A stretch of DNA of 64,000 bases from the NCBI RefSeq assembly GCF_014897985.1, contig NZ_JABUZA010000012.1:33608-97607 (forward strand). Direction: 5' to 3'. Under the pieces are notes generated by a model that saw nothing but the letters and a program-made list of their open reading frames with translations, was not told the origin of the DNA and searched no databases. The stretch is from Halomonas colorata. Its GTDB lineage: Bacteria; Pseudomonadota; Gammaproteobacteria; Pseudomonadales; Halomonadaceae. Below, one piece after another: positions 8,273-17,204 of the stretch (position 1 is its first letter; each line of letters begins with the position of its first letter). A program made the translations under genes and the position numbers.

Positions 8273-9724
8273 ATGGATTTTTCGTTTCCTCAACTGTTGA
8301 CGGCGATCGTTGATCGCGGCAACGGTCTGCTATGGGGCAGTGTGCTGATTTATCTACTGATCGGTGCAGGCCTTTACTTTACGATAATGACGCGCGGTGT
8401 TCAGGTGCGTTTTTTCGGTCATATGTTCAAACTGCTGCGCACTTCCCGGGACGCCGGTGATGGCATCTCTTCTTTCCAGGCATTATCCACCAGCTTGGCC
8501 GCCCGGGTAGGTACCGGTAACTTGGCGGGCGTGGCCGTGGCGATTTACTTTGGCGGCCCCGGCGCGATTTTCTGGATGTGGATGACGGCCATGGTGGGTA
8601 TGGCGACCAGCTTTATCGAGTCCACCCTGGCCCAGGCTTATAAAACCGACCATGGCGATAATACGTTCCGCGGCGGGCCAGCGCGTTATATTGAACGTGG
8701 ACTGGGTTTGCGCTGGCTGGCCGTGTTGTTCTCTATCTGTTTGATTGTGGCGTTTGGATTGGCGTTTAACAGCGTACAGGCCAACTCCATCGCCCAGGCC
8801 ATGGAGCAGGCATTTGCCGTTCCCACCTGGGCCATGGGGTTAGTCTTGGTGGTCGTTGTTACGCCGATTATCTTCGGTGGTTTGAAGTCCATCGCCAAGG
8901 TTGCTGAGCTGGTCGTGCCGCTGATGGCGCTGCTGTATTTGATCCTCGCGCTGGTAGTGGTAGCGCTTAATATCGGTGATTTCCCCGCCGCCATCATGAC
9001 GATTATCCGCAGCGCCTTTGGTATTGAACAGGCTGCTGGCGGCGCCGTGGGCTATGCCATTTCGCAAGCGATCATGAATGGTATTCAGCGCGGCTTGTTC
9101 TCCAACGAAGCGGGTATGGGATCGGCGCCTAATGCGGCGGCCACGGCGAGCACACGCCCAAACCACCCGGCGGCGCAGGGCTTTATCCAGATGCTGGGCG
9201 TATTTCTGGATACGCTGGTGATTTGTACTGCGACAGCGGCGATTATCATTATGGCAGGCCCGGAGCTGTTGGCGGGCGAGGAGACTAACGGCATTCAGTT
9301 GACCCAGATGGCGCTCTCAAGCCACGTGGGTGATTGGGGCGCGATGTTCGTTGCGGTCGCGATTTTACTGTTCGCCTTCACGTCGGTGATCGCCAATTAC
9401 TCTTATGGTGAATCCAACATTGAGTATCTGGCCGGTCGGCGTGCGCCGGTTGCCGTGTTTATTTACCGCTTGGCGGTATTGGCAATGATTATGGTGGGTT
9501 CGGTGGCGAGCCTGGGTGCGATCTGGAACTTTGCCGATCTCTCCATGGGCATGATGGCGATTATTAACCTGGTGGCTATCTTGATGCTGTCGCCCGTTGC
9601 CTTCGCTCTGTTCCGCGATTATGAGCAGCAGTTAAAAGCGGGTAAAGAGCCCACCTTCGATCCCAGCAAGTTCCCTAAGCTGGCCAACAAGGTCGACCCC
9701 AAGGCGTGGCCTAAAAAACAGTAG
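8273..9724 (+). CDS. sodium:alanine symporter family transporter (AGCS)
   Basis: A 483-residue integral membrane protein of the alanine/glycine:cation symporter family. The signature SLAARVGTGNLAGVAVAI, IERGLGLRW, and GLFSNEAGMGSAPNAAATA segments are present, with about 10-12 hydrophobic helices. It should import alanine or glycine with Na+ across the inner membrane. Length is normal. The gene is monocistronic, with an intrinsic terminator 18 nt after the stop. The exact amino acid cannot be read from sequence. Confidence 0.92.
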   Translation: MDFSFPQLLTAIVDRGNGLLWGSVLIYLLIGAGLYFTIMTRGVQVRFFGHMFKLLRTSRDAGDGISSFQALSTSLAARVGTGNLAGVAVAIYFGGPGAIFWMWMTAMVGMATSFIESTLAQAYKTDHGDNTFRGGPARYIERGLGLRWLAVLFSICLIVAFGLAFNSVQANSIAQAMEQAFAVPTWAMGLVLVVVVTPIIFGGLKSIAKVAELVVPLMALLYLILALVVVALNIGDFPAAIMTIIRSAFGIEQAAGGAVGYAISQAIMNGIQRGLFSNEAGMGSAPNAAATASTRPNHPAAQGFIQMLGVFLDTLVICTATAAIIIMAGPELLAGEETNGIQLTQMALSSHVGDWGAMFVAVAILLFAFTSVIANYSYGESNIEYLAGRRAPVAVFIYRLAVLAMIMVGSVASLGAIWNFADLSMGMMAIINLVAILMLSPVAFALFRDYEQQLKAGKEPTFDPSKFPKLANKVDPKAWPKKQ

Positions 9725-9741
9725 CAGCCAGCCAGTTAAAG

Positions 9742-9766
9742 ACCCCGCCTCGTGCGGGGTTTTTTA
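9742..9766 (+). terminator. intrinsic terminator of the symporter gene
   Basis: A 7-bp stem ACCCCGC/GCGGGGT with loop CTCGT is followed by six T residues. The same stem-loop core recurs, without a T tract, just before mrpA. Confidence 0.9.
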
Positions 9767-9780
9767 TGAGTGGTATAACG

Positions 9781-9797
9781 ATTCGATTTTATCGAAT
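9781..9797. promoter_or_regulatory. short dyad upstream of azoR
   Basis: ATTCGAT-TTT-ATCGAAT, a 7-bp inverted repeat about 90 nt before the azoreductase start. It could be an operator or a small hairpin; there is nothing to name the factor. Confidence 0.3.
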
Positions 9798-9887
9798 ATA
9801 ACGCGCAGATCATTGCGCTTTTGATTAATCAGAATCACCGTAAAATAGCTCCAATCCTCTTATTTATTATGTCTTTGGAGCATTTAC

Positions 9888-10496
9888 ATGACGACTCGTG
9901 CCCTGCTGATAACCTCTTCTGTACTTGGCGAAAATGGTCAGTCCAACGCCTTGGCAAGCCATTTTGAAACGCGTGCCGCGGCCCGCGAAGGGATTGAAGT
10001 AACTGCGCGTAATGTGATTACCAACGCGCTGCCCCACCTGGATATCGCTGAGCTGGGCGCATGGCAAACCCCGGCGGATGAGCGCAGCGAAGAGCAAAAG
10101 GTGCTGGCTACACGTTCTGATGAGTTGATTGCGGAGCTGCGTGCGAGCGACGTGCTGGTGATTGCTGTGCCGATGTATAACCTGGGCATTCCTTCGCAGT
10201 TAAAAGCCTGGTTTGACCGTGTGCTGCGCGCTGGCGAAACCTTCCGCTACACGGAAAATGGCCCTCAGGGCTTGCTTGAAGGTAAGCGTGCGCTCATTCT
10301 GGCGGCTCGCGGTGGCATGTACGCCGGTACAGAGCTTGATAGCCAAACGCCGCATCTAAAAAGCATGTTGGGCCTGATGGGCATCAAGGATGTCGACGTG
10401 GTCTACGCTGAAGGTTTAAACATGGGCGAAGCAAAGCGTGGCGCTGCCCTTAAAGAAGCGTTCCAGGCGATTGATCAGCAGGTGGACGCGTTATAA
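9888..10496 (+). CDS. azoR: FMN-dependent NADH-azoreductase
   Basis: A 202-residue flavodoxin-fold quinone/azo reductase of the AzoR (AcpD) family. FMN-binding elements are visible: the N-terminal SSVLGENGQSNALA loop, PMYNLGIPSQLKAWFDRVLR and the later AARGGMY loop. It catalyses NADH-dependent two-electron reduction of quinones and azo compounds, usually as a homodimer, and is thought to protect against thiol or quinone stress. TTGGAG lies upstream of the ATG. The alkyltransferase-like gene follows 42 nt later with its own ribosome-binding site, so co-transcription is possible. Confidence 0.93.
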   Translation: MTTRALLITSSVLGENGQSNALASHFETRAAAREGIEVTARNVITNALPHLDIAELGAWQTPADERSEEQKVLATRSDELIAELRASDVLVIAVPMYNLGIPSQLKAWFDRVLRAGETFRYTENGPQGLLEGKRALILAARGGMYAGTELDSQTPHLKSMLGLMGIKDVDVVYAEGLNMGEAKRGAALKEAFQAIDQQVDAL

Positions 10497-10538
10497 GGCC
10501 GAGGCGTAAGGCCTGAAGTTGAAACGGAGATCCTAACA

Positions 10539-10838
10539 ATGGCACGCCCTGAACTGCTTGAGCAGATTTACACGATTGTCGATCAGATTCCGGCAGGGCG
10601 GGTGACCACCTACGGGCGGATTGCCGCCATGACCGAAGGCGCTACGCCGCGCATGGTGGGCTCGGCTATGCGCCATTTGCCGGCTGGACATCAGTTGCCT
10701 TGGCATCGGGTGATTGCGTCATCGTTAAAACTTGCCGATCACGGCGGCGCTGCCCGCCAGCACCAAAAGCTGCGTGACGAAGGCGTGGCGTTTGATGCCA
10801 AAGGGCGAGTACCCGCCCATTTGGTTTGGCCTGATTAA
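10539..10838 (+). CDS. alkyltransferase-like DNA repair protein (ATL/YbaZ)
   Basis: A 99-residue protein homologous to the C-terminal domain of O6-alkylguanine-DNA alkyltransferase. The helix-turn-helix that flips guanine is present (PAGRVTTYGRIAAM). The active-site PCHRV is replaced by P54-W-H-R-V58, so it cannot accept the alkyl group. ATL proteins with Trp at this position bind O6-alkylguanine and hand it to nucleotide excision repair. A GGAGATCCTAAC site precedes the ATG. Length is normal for a stand-alone ATL. Confidence 0.93.
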   Translation: MARPELLEQIYTIVDQIPAGRVTTYGRIAAMTEGATPRMVGSAMRHLPAGHQLPWHRVIASSLKLADHGGAARQHQKLRDEGVAFDAKGRVPAHLVWPD

Positions 10839-10880
10839 CGCTAACGCTGCTCTACATAAATGCTGCTTTGCATACAAAAG

Positions 10881-10920
10881 CGCCGCCCTATGACCTCATG
10901 AGGTCATAGGGCGGCGTTTT
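10881..10920. terminator. bidirectional terminator between convergent genes
   Basis: An 18+18-nt perfect palindrome (10881-10916), starting CGCCGCCCTATGACCT, is followed by TTTT on the plus strand. Its other flank, ACAAAAG, gives TTTTGT on the minus strand. It lies between the convergent ATL gene and the GNAT/hydrolase gene and should stop transcription from both sides. Confidence 0.9.
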
Positions 10921-10954
10921 ACGTTGGTTGCGTGTTGCTGAGGCGGGTTACGGT

Positions 10955-12523
10955 TTATCCTTCAGTAGAGCCGCCGGACTTGAGCGACCAGTCGCGCCAG
11001 CGCAGATCAAACAGATCCTTACGGCGGTCTTTGAGATTGGTCACCGAGCCTTCGGCGCGAACCACGGTCAGTCGGGTCAGATCCAAATCCGAGAAGAAAA
11101 TCATCTCGGTATTGGGCGTGGTTTCCGCGAGCACCGCATCGTGAGGGAAGGCGAAGTCGGAGGGTGAGAACACCGCTGACTGCGCGTACTGGATATCCAG
11201 GTTTTCGATTGATGGCAGGTTGCCGACGCTACCGCAGAGTACTACGTAGCACTCGTTTTCAATGGCTCGGGCCTGGCTGCAGTGACGCACGCGCAGGTAA
11301 CCATTTTTGGTGTCCGTCCAGAAGGGCACAAACAGAATGTCCATATCCTGGTCGGCCAGCAGGCGCCCAAGCTCCGGGAACTCCACGTCGTAGCAAATCA
11401 GAATGCCGACACGGCCAGCATCGGTGTCAAAGACCTGCAGGCTATCGCCGCCTTCAATTACCCAGTCACGGCGCTCTTGTGGGGTAATATGCAGCTTCGC
11501 CTGCTTTTCCACATCGCCATCACGGTGGAACAAGTAAGCCACGTTATACAGCCGGTCATCTTCGCCGACTTCAATCATCGAGCCACCCACAATATTGATA
11601 TTGTAGGAAACGGCCATGCGTGAAAGCTCTGCTTTAAAACGCTCGGTAAAGCCCGCCAAAAAGCGAATCGCACCCATTTGATCCTGCTGGGCTGCCCGGT
11701 CTTGAAGGCCCATCAGCGGCGCATAAAAGAGCTCGGGGAAAACGGCAAAGTCACTTTGATAGTCTGAAAGGGCATCGACAAAGTATTCGATCTGCTTGAG
11801 GGCGGCCTCCACAGAGTCGAACTCGCGCATCTGCCACTGCACCGCACCCACGCGCACCTGAGTGGGGCGCGTATCCAGCACGTTTTCGGCAGGCTCGAAC
11901 AGAATGTTGTTCCACTCAAGCAAAGTGGCATAGCCGCGGGACTGCTCATCTTCCGGCAGGTATTTGCGTAGCAGGCGTTTTACCTGAAAGTCGTTAGCCA
12001 GCTGGAACGACAGAATCGGATCATAGATCTCTTTGCGGGAGACTTTTTCGATGTACTGCGCGGGCGTCAGCTCATCGGCATGCTGGCAGTATTCGGGGAT
12101 CCGCCCACCCGCCAGAATGGCGCGCAGGTTATGCGAGCGGCACAGCTCTTTACGGGCTTCGTAAAGGCGCCGCCCCAGGCGGTAACCCCGGTAGTCGGGG
12201 TGGATCAGCACGTCCAGCCCATACATGGCATCACCATTCTCATCATTGAGGATGATTTCGCGATGGCCAATCAGGTCGTCGTACTTGTGCGGGTTGGAAA
12301 ACTCGTCGTAATCCACCTGTACGGTGAGCGCCACGCCGACCAGCACGCCATCATCTTCGATAGCAATCTGGCCGTCAGGGAACGCCTGGATCAGCTTATC
12401 AATAGTGTGCTTGGGCCAAGCTCCGCCGATATCGTGGTAGACCGCGTCCATCAATGCCTTGAGCTGATCGTAATCGTCGCTCGTAAGGTTGCGGAGATTT
12501 AGATGCAGTTCTTCTAGGGACAT
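10955..12523 (-). CDS. GNAT acetyltransferase-carbon-nitrogen hydrolase fusion
   Basis: A 522-residue two-domain enzyme. Residues 8-190 are a GNAT N-acetyltransferase with the acetyl-CoA loop R112-G-Y-R-L-G117 after VLIHPDYRGYR. Residues 222-510 are a nitrilase-superfamily hydrolase with the complete catalytic set E264 (VFPELF), K343 (KLHITPQE) and C377 (ILICYDVEFPE). This architecture is a recognised nitrilase branch whose substrate is not established. One plausible logic is acylation and deacylation of a shared amine, but that is inference. The gene is transcribed alone, with the terminator at 10881-10920 downstream. Confidence 0.9.
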   Translation of the reverse strand: MSLEELHLNLRNLTSDDYDQLKALMDAVYHDIGGAWPKHTIDKLIQAFPDGQIAIEDDGVLVGVALTVQVDYDEFSNPHKYDDLIGHREIILNDENGDAMYGLDVLIHPDYRGYRLGRRLYEARKELCRSHNLRAILAGGRIPEYCQHADELTPAQYIEKVSRKEIYDPILSFQLANDFQVKRLLRKYLPEDEQSRGYATLLEWNNILFEPAENVLDTRPTQVRVGAVQWQMREFDSVEAALKQIEYFVDALSDYQSDFAVFPELFYAPLMGLQDRAAQQDQMGAIRFLAGFTERFKAELSRMAVSYNINIVGGSMIEVGEDDRLYNVAYLFHRDGDVEKQAKLHITPQERRDWVIEGGDSLQVFDTDAGRVGILICYDVEFPELGRLLADQDMDILFVPFWTDTKNGYLRVRHCSQARAIENECYVVLCGSVGNLPSIENLDIQYAQSAVFSPSDFAFPHDAVLAETTPNTEMIFFSDLDLTRLTVVRAEGSVTNLKDRRKDLFDLRWRDWSLKSGGSTEG

Positions 12524-12564
12524 ATCAGGGGGTTCCTGCAGTAAAAAGAAAACAACCTATTATA

Positions 12565-13482
12565 TCATTGCCGGGCACTGCTCGGCTTTTTTGCTGCTAC
12601 TCCACGCACCAATGGCCGGGTCAGCGTTTGCGCCATGACGACGCCGGCTAAAATTAGAAGCCCACCGGTAAAGTGGAAGCTGGCTATCTGTTCGCCCAGC
12701 ATGAACATGGCGATGAGGGCACTAAAGAGCGGCATCAGGTTGATGAAAATGCTCGCTTGGTTGGCGCCAATCTGACGTACGGCCCGCATCCACAAAAACG
12801 TGGTAATGACGGAGGCGGGAATGCCTGCGTATAAGATCAGCCAGATATTCTGGTCGTCTACCGGTGTCATGGGCCCTAGCAAATAAGGGGGCAGCAAAAA
12901 CAGTACCGCAAAACATACCTGGGCATAGAGCATGACCCAGGGCGGTAAGTTCATTGCCCAGCGCTTTAGCATTACGCCATACAGGGCATAGCAGATGGCG
13001 GCGATGACCATCAACGCATCTCCCTGGGCTACTTCCAGATGTAAAAGTGATATGGGATTGCCGCGCCCCAGCAAAACGGTAACGCCAATAAACGCGAGCA
13101 CCCCGCCGGCGACGCCCCCACGCGTTGGTGGCTCGCGTAAAATGAGCGCGCTGAGCAACACCGTTAGCAGCGGCACCATGGCGGCTAGAATTCCCATATT
13201 GGTAGCGGTGGTGGTTTCAGCGGCGACATACCCCAGGCCCTGCCACAACCCCATGCCTAAAAGACCCAGCAAAGCCAGCTTGGGCCAGTTGCGGCATATC
13301 TCATCGCGATGGCGAATGACCGCTGGCAGTACAAATGGGGTCATCACGATAAGCGCCAGCAGCCAGCGTAAAAAAGCGATACTGCTGGGCGCAATGGCGC
13401 CCACCGTTAACTGGTTGATGGTCATATTGCCTGACCAGATCAGTACGGTGGCAAGTGGGGGTAAAAAGTAAATCAGCGGCAT
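12565..13482 (-). CDS. EamA/DMT-family transporter
   Basis: A 305-residue, roughly ten-helix protein of the drug/metabolite transporter superfamily, with two EamA repeats (about residues 5-140 and 150-290). Typical elements are IWSGNMTINQLTVGAIAPSS at the N-terminus and ILREPPTRGGVAGG between repeats. It is probably an exporter or exchanger of a small metabolite. AAGGGA lies 9 nt before the ATG. It sits upstream of, and on the same strand as, the GNAT/hydrolase gene, separated by 41 nt. The substrate is unknown. Confidence 0.85.
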   Translation of the reverse strand: MPLIYFLPPLATVLIWSGNMTINQLTVGAIAPSSIAFLRWLLALIVMTPFVLPAVIRHRDEICRNWPKLALLGLLGMGLWQGLGYVAAETTTATNMGILAAMVPLLTVLLSALILREPPTRGGVAGGVLAFIGVTVLLGRGNPISLLHLEVAQGDALMVIAAICYALYGVMLKRWAMNLPPWVMLYAQVCFAVLFLLPPYLLGPMTPVDDQNIWLILYAGIPASVITTFLWMRAVRQIGANQASIFINLMPLFSALIAMFMLGEQIASFHFTGGLLILAGVVMAQTLTRPLVRGVAAKKPSSARQ

Positions 13483-13605
13483 GGCGGTTTCCCTTATCGT
13501 TAGCCGGATAATGTTACGTGCTTTAGCGTTGGGAGCAAGCGCTAAGACTGTACGTGATGGCTAGGATGTCATACGCTTGTTTGAATAATACCAAGGAGAA
13601 CCGTG

Positions 13606-15627
13606 ATGACCCGTGTGCCCGCTTACCCGCATCTTTTCCAGCCGATTACGATTGGTCATTTAACGCTGCCCAATCGCATTCTGATGGGTTCCATGCATAC
13701 CAATCTGGAAGAGGCGCCCAATGGCTTTGCCCGCCTGGCGGCTTTTTACGCTGAGCGGGCACGGGCGGGGGTAAGTTTGATTGTCACTGGGGGTATTGCG
13801 CCCAATGCCGAAGGAGCGGTGTTTCAGGGCGCCCATGCGCTAACCGATGAAGCTCATCTGGCGGAACATCGCCAAGTGGTAAATGCCGTTCATGCGCAAG
13901 GCGGGCACCTGTGCATGCAGATTCTCCATGCGGGCCGCTACGCCTACTCACCTGAGTTGGTGGCGCCCTCGGCCATTCAGGCGCCGATTAACCCGTTTAC
14001 GCCGCGGAAGCTAAGCCACGCAGACGTTGAGCAGCAAATTGCTGATTACGTACGCTGTGCATGCCTTGCTCAGCAGGCGGGCTATGACGGTGTCGAGATC
14101 ATGGGCTCGGAAGGCTATCTGATTAACCAGTTTATCTGCCAGCGCACCAATCAGCGCGAAGATGACTGGGGCGGCCCATTTGAGAACCGCATTCGCTTTC
14201 CGCTGGAAATTGTTAGGCGTATTCGAGCGGCGGTGGGTGAGCGCTTTGTGGTTATTTTCCGCCTGTCGATGATTGATTTGGTGGAGGAGGGCAGCACGTG
14301 GCAAGAGATCGTCACGCTTGGTCAGGCGGTTGAAGCGGCGGGTGCCGACATCATCAATACCGGGATTGGCTGGCATGAAGCCAGGGTACCCACCATTGTG
14401 ACCAGCGTACCCCGCGCGGCGTTTACGGAAGTGACCCGGCGGATTAAAGCGGCGCTTTCGATCCCGCTGATCACCACCAACCGTATAAATATGCCGGAGA
14501 TTGCCGAGCAGGTGCTGGCCGAAGGCCATGCCGACATGGTGTCCATGGCGCGCCCGTTTCTGGCTGACCCCGAGTGGGTGCGCAAAGCCGAAGCGGGACA
14601 GGCTGATGAAATCAATACCTGTATTGCCTGTAACCAGGCCTGTCTGGATCACACCTTTGCGGGCAAATTAACCTCCTGCTTGGTTAACCCACGCGCCTGT
14701 CATGAAACCGAGCTGGTGATTGAACCTGCCGCGATACCCCAAAAAATTGCGGTGGTCGGTGGTGGGCCAGCAGGACTTGCCACGGCGGTTACCGCGGCCA
14801 GCCGTGGCCATCACGTTGTGCTGTTTGAGCAGCGTGCGGAGCTTGGGGGGCAGTTTAACTATGCCCGCAAGATTCCTGGCAAAGAGGAGTTTAACGAAAC
14901 CCTGCGCTATTACCGCGTGATGTTGGAAAAGTACGCGGTGGATGTACGTTTAAGTACCCGTGCTACGCCAGACGCCTTGGCCGAGTTTGATCACATTGTT
15001 ATGGCCAGCGGGGTGCGCCCAAGAACGCTGACGCTGCCAGGCGCTGAACACCAAAGCGTGATGAGCTATGCCGAAGCGATTGAATCTCCTCAGCAGGTAG
15101 GCCGCCGTGTGGCAGTAATTGGCGCCGGCGGGATCGGTTTTGATGTCTCTGAGCTTTTAGCTCACCAGGAACACCCTGCGCTGGATATTGATACCTGGTG
15201 CGACGAGTGGGGCGTTGATTTGGCCGTTAGCGAACGTGGTGGTTTAAAGGCCACTATAGCGCCGCCCGTATCGCGTGAGATTGTTATGTTACAGCGCAAA
15301 ACCTCCAAGCCGGGCAAGTACCTGGGCAAAACGACCGGCTGGGTGCACCGGGCTTCGCTCAAAGCGCGGGGCGTGACCACTCTAACCGGCTGCGAGTACG
15401 TCAAAATTGATGATGCCGGGCTGCATATCCGCCGCAATGATGAGGACAGCGTGCTGGAGGTGGACAGCATTGTGGTGTGTGCCGGTCAGGAGTCGGTGCG
15501 CCATTTAATTGATCCGTTAGAAGCGTCGGGTAAGCGAGTGCATGTCATTGGCGGTGCCGATGAGGCGGCTGAACTGGATGCCAAGCGCGCCATTGACCAG
15601 GGGGTGCGCTTGGCCGCCCAGCTATAG
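13606..15627 (+). CDS. fadH: NADPH-dependent 2,4-dienoyl-CoA reductase
   Basis: A 673-residue iron-sulfur flavoenzyme needed to degrade unsaturated fatty acids with even-position double bonds. The N-terminal TIM barrel (residues 1-330) is of the old-yellow-enzyme type. The 4Fe-4S site is C339-x2-C342-x3-C346-x11-C358. The C-terminal half has FAD-binding (AVVGGGPAGLATAV) and NADPH-binding (VAVIGAGGIGFDVSELL) folds. I chose the ATG at 13606 because AAGGAG lies 8 nt upstream; a GTG immediately before it is too close. Length matches FadH. It is transcribed alone. Confidence 0.95.
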   Translation: MTRVPAYPHLFQPITIGHLTLPNRILMGSMHTNLEEAPNGFARLAAFYAERARAGVSLIVTGGIAPNAEGAVFQGAHALTDEAHLAEHRQVVNAVHAQGGHLCMQILHAGRYAYSPELVAPSAIQAPINPFTPRKLSHADVEQQIADYVRCACLAQQAGYDGVEIMGSEGYLINQFICQRTNQREDDWGGPFENRIRFPLEIVRRIRAAVGERFVVIFRLSMIDLVEEGSTWQEIVTLGQAVEAAGADIINTGIGWHEARVPTIVTSVPRAAFTEVTRRIKAALSIPLITTNRINMPEIAEQVLAEGHADMVSMARPFLADPEWVRKAEAGQADEINTCIACNQACLDHTFAGKLTSCLVNPRACHETELVIEPAAIPQKIAVVGGGPAGLATAVTAASRGHHVVLFEQRAELGGQFNYARKIPGKEEFNETLRYYRVMLEKYAVDVRLSTRATPDALAEFDHIVMASGVRPRTLTLPGAEHQSVMSYAEAIESPQQVGRRVAVIGAGGIGFDVSELLAHQEHPALDIDTWCDEWGVDLAVSERGGLKATIAPPVSREIVMLQRKTSKPGKYLGKTTGWVHRASLKARGVTTLTGCEYVKIDDAGLHIRRNDEDSVLEVDSIVVCAGQESVRHLIDPLEASGKRVHVIGGADEAAELDAKRAIDQGVRLAAQL

Positions 15628-15787
15628 GCGCGTTGATAATGGCGGATGACGCTTATCCATGAATGGCGATAGACTGGCTGATCCATCACCTTATTAAGCA
15701 TAACGTGATGTTAAAGGCGCTAGTGGCACCCAGCTGGCGCCGTAACTGTGTTTGCAAAAGACAATGTCAGGGAAAAGGATAATCGTC

Positions 15788-16843
15788 ATGACTTCGGAGT
15801 GTACTCCCCGTTTTTTAGCCAGTGATAACACCTCCGGTATCTGCCCGGAGGCCATGGAGTATTTGCTGGAAGCAAATCAAGCCGATGATTTGGCGTATGG
15901 CAATGACCGTTGGACCGAGCGTGCCGCGAACCGCTTTCGCGAAATGTTCGACTACGACTGTGATGTGTTTTTTGTATTCAACGGAACCGCCGCCAATTCG
16001 CTGGCGCTGTCGGCAATGGGGCGTAGCTACCACAGCGTGATCTGCCATGAGCTGGCGCATATTGAAACGGACGAGTGTGGCGGTCCCGAGTTCTTCTCCA
16101 ACGGAGCCAAACTGCTGACCTCGCCAGGGGCGAATGGCAAGCTGACGCCTGAAGGTATTGAAGCGTTAGTGACACGGCGTAGCGACATTCACTACCCCAA
16201 ACCTAAAGTGGTTTCGCTGACCCAGGCGACGGAAGTCGGTACGGTGTATACCCGCGAAGAGCTGCTGGCCATTCGTGCGATTGCCGATAAGCATGATTTA
16301 CGCCTGCATATGGACGGCGCGCGCTTTGCCAACGCCTGTGCCGGCCTAAATGCTACGCCAGCCGAGCTAACCTGGCAGGTGGGCGTCGATGCGCTATGTT
16401 TTTCGGGCACTAAAAATGGCCTGGCAATGGGTGAGGCCATTTTGTTTTTTAACCGCGAATTGGCGGAAGATTTCTCGTATCGCTGCAAGCAGGCCGGTCA
16501 GCTGGCGTCCAAGATGCGCTATATCTCAGCCCCCTGGCTTGGGTTGCTGGAAAGCGGGGCTTGGCTCACCAATGCTCAGCATGCCAACGCAATGGCGCAG
16601 TATTTAGCGGAAGGCTTGCAGTCGCTGCCTGGCGTATCGCTCATGTTTCCCACCCAGGCAAACAGCGTATTTGTCGAATTGCCTGCCCAGGCGATCGGCG
16701 CGTTGAAGGCTAAGGGGTGGACCTTTTATACCTTTATCGGCGCGGGCGGTGCACGCTTTGTGTGTGCCTGGAACACGACCGTTGAATTACTCGATTTGCT
16801 GATCGCTGACATCAAAGTGGCGCTTGGAGAAAGCCCTTCATAA
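15788..16843 (+). CDS. ltaE: low-specificity L-threonine aldolase
   Basis: A 351-residue fold-type I PLP enzyme that cleaves threonine and allo-threonine to glycine and acetaldehyde. The SDNTSGICPEAMEYL start and GNDRWTERAANRF segment are characteristic, and the PLP lysine is K209 in CFSGTKNG. The ATG at 15788 gives the usual N-terminus and follows AAAGGA; in-frame starts at 15752 (TTG) and 15764 (ATG) lack good sites. A strong terminator follows. Closest relatives of this subtype include phenylserine aldolases, so specificity is not certain. Confidence 0.92.
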   Translation: MTSECTPRFLASDNTSGICPEAMEYLLEANQADDLAYGNDRWTERAANRFREMFDYDCDVFFVFNGTAANSLALSAMGRSYHSVICHELAHIETDECGGPEFFSNGAKLLTSPGANGKLTPEGIEALVTRRSDIHYPKPKVVSLTQATEVGTVYTREELLAIRAIADKHDLRLHMDGARFANACAGLNATPAELTWQVGVDALCFSGTKNGLAMGEAILFFNRELAEDFSYRCKQAGQLASKMRYISAPWLGLLESGAWLTNAQHANAMAQYLAEGLQSLPGVSLMFPTQANSVFVELPAQAIGALKAKGWTFYTFIGAGGARFVCAWNTTVELLDLLIADIKVALGESPS

Positions 16844-16895
16844 GCGCTGCGCTCCTAAGTGCTTATCCCTCAGGGTCTTTACGCTTATGGTTTTT

Positions 16896-16923
16896 ACGCC
16901 GCTACTCTCGTAGCGGCGTTTTT
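16896..16923 (+). terminator. intrinsic terminator of the threonine aldolase gene
   Basis: A 9-bp stem ACGCCGCTA/TAGCGGCGT with loop CTCTCG is followed by a run of five T residues. Confidence 0.92.
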
Positions 16924-17204
16924 GTAGCGTTTTTCACTCAAGTAAGGCCTTAATCACAATTTAAGCGTTAAACGCTATAGATTGGCTGCTTGGGTCTTAA
17001 AAGTCTTTTGCATCAATATGCTATCGTTTTATTACTAGGCTTTGAGGTACTGTTTGAACGAACGTTGTGGCCTTGCGTTGAAGTTTTAGTCATCACATTT
17101 TGCTAATGCTGGCTACGCTAATAGAGCGACACCTCGTTCGGCACACCACAACAAAAATACTCGTCTGGGTGGTGATTGTCCGGGGATGGCCATAGGAGAG
17201 TTCC
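16924..17204. other. prkA upstream region
   Basis: About 280 nt without a gene. A TGGCTACGCTAATA at 17110-17123 resembles a stationary-phase (RpoS-type) extended -10 element, consistent with the RpoS dependence known for E. coli yeaGH. I see no clear sigma-54 site. The prkA ribosome-binding site GGAGAG is at its end. Confidence 0.35.

Noticed and set aside
10539..10838. Active O6-methylguanine methyltransferase
   Set aside because: The acceptor cysteine is Trp (P54-W-H-R-V58), so it is an alkyltransferase-like protein without transferase activity.
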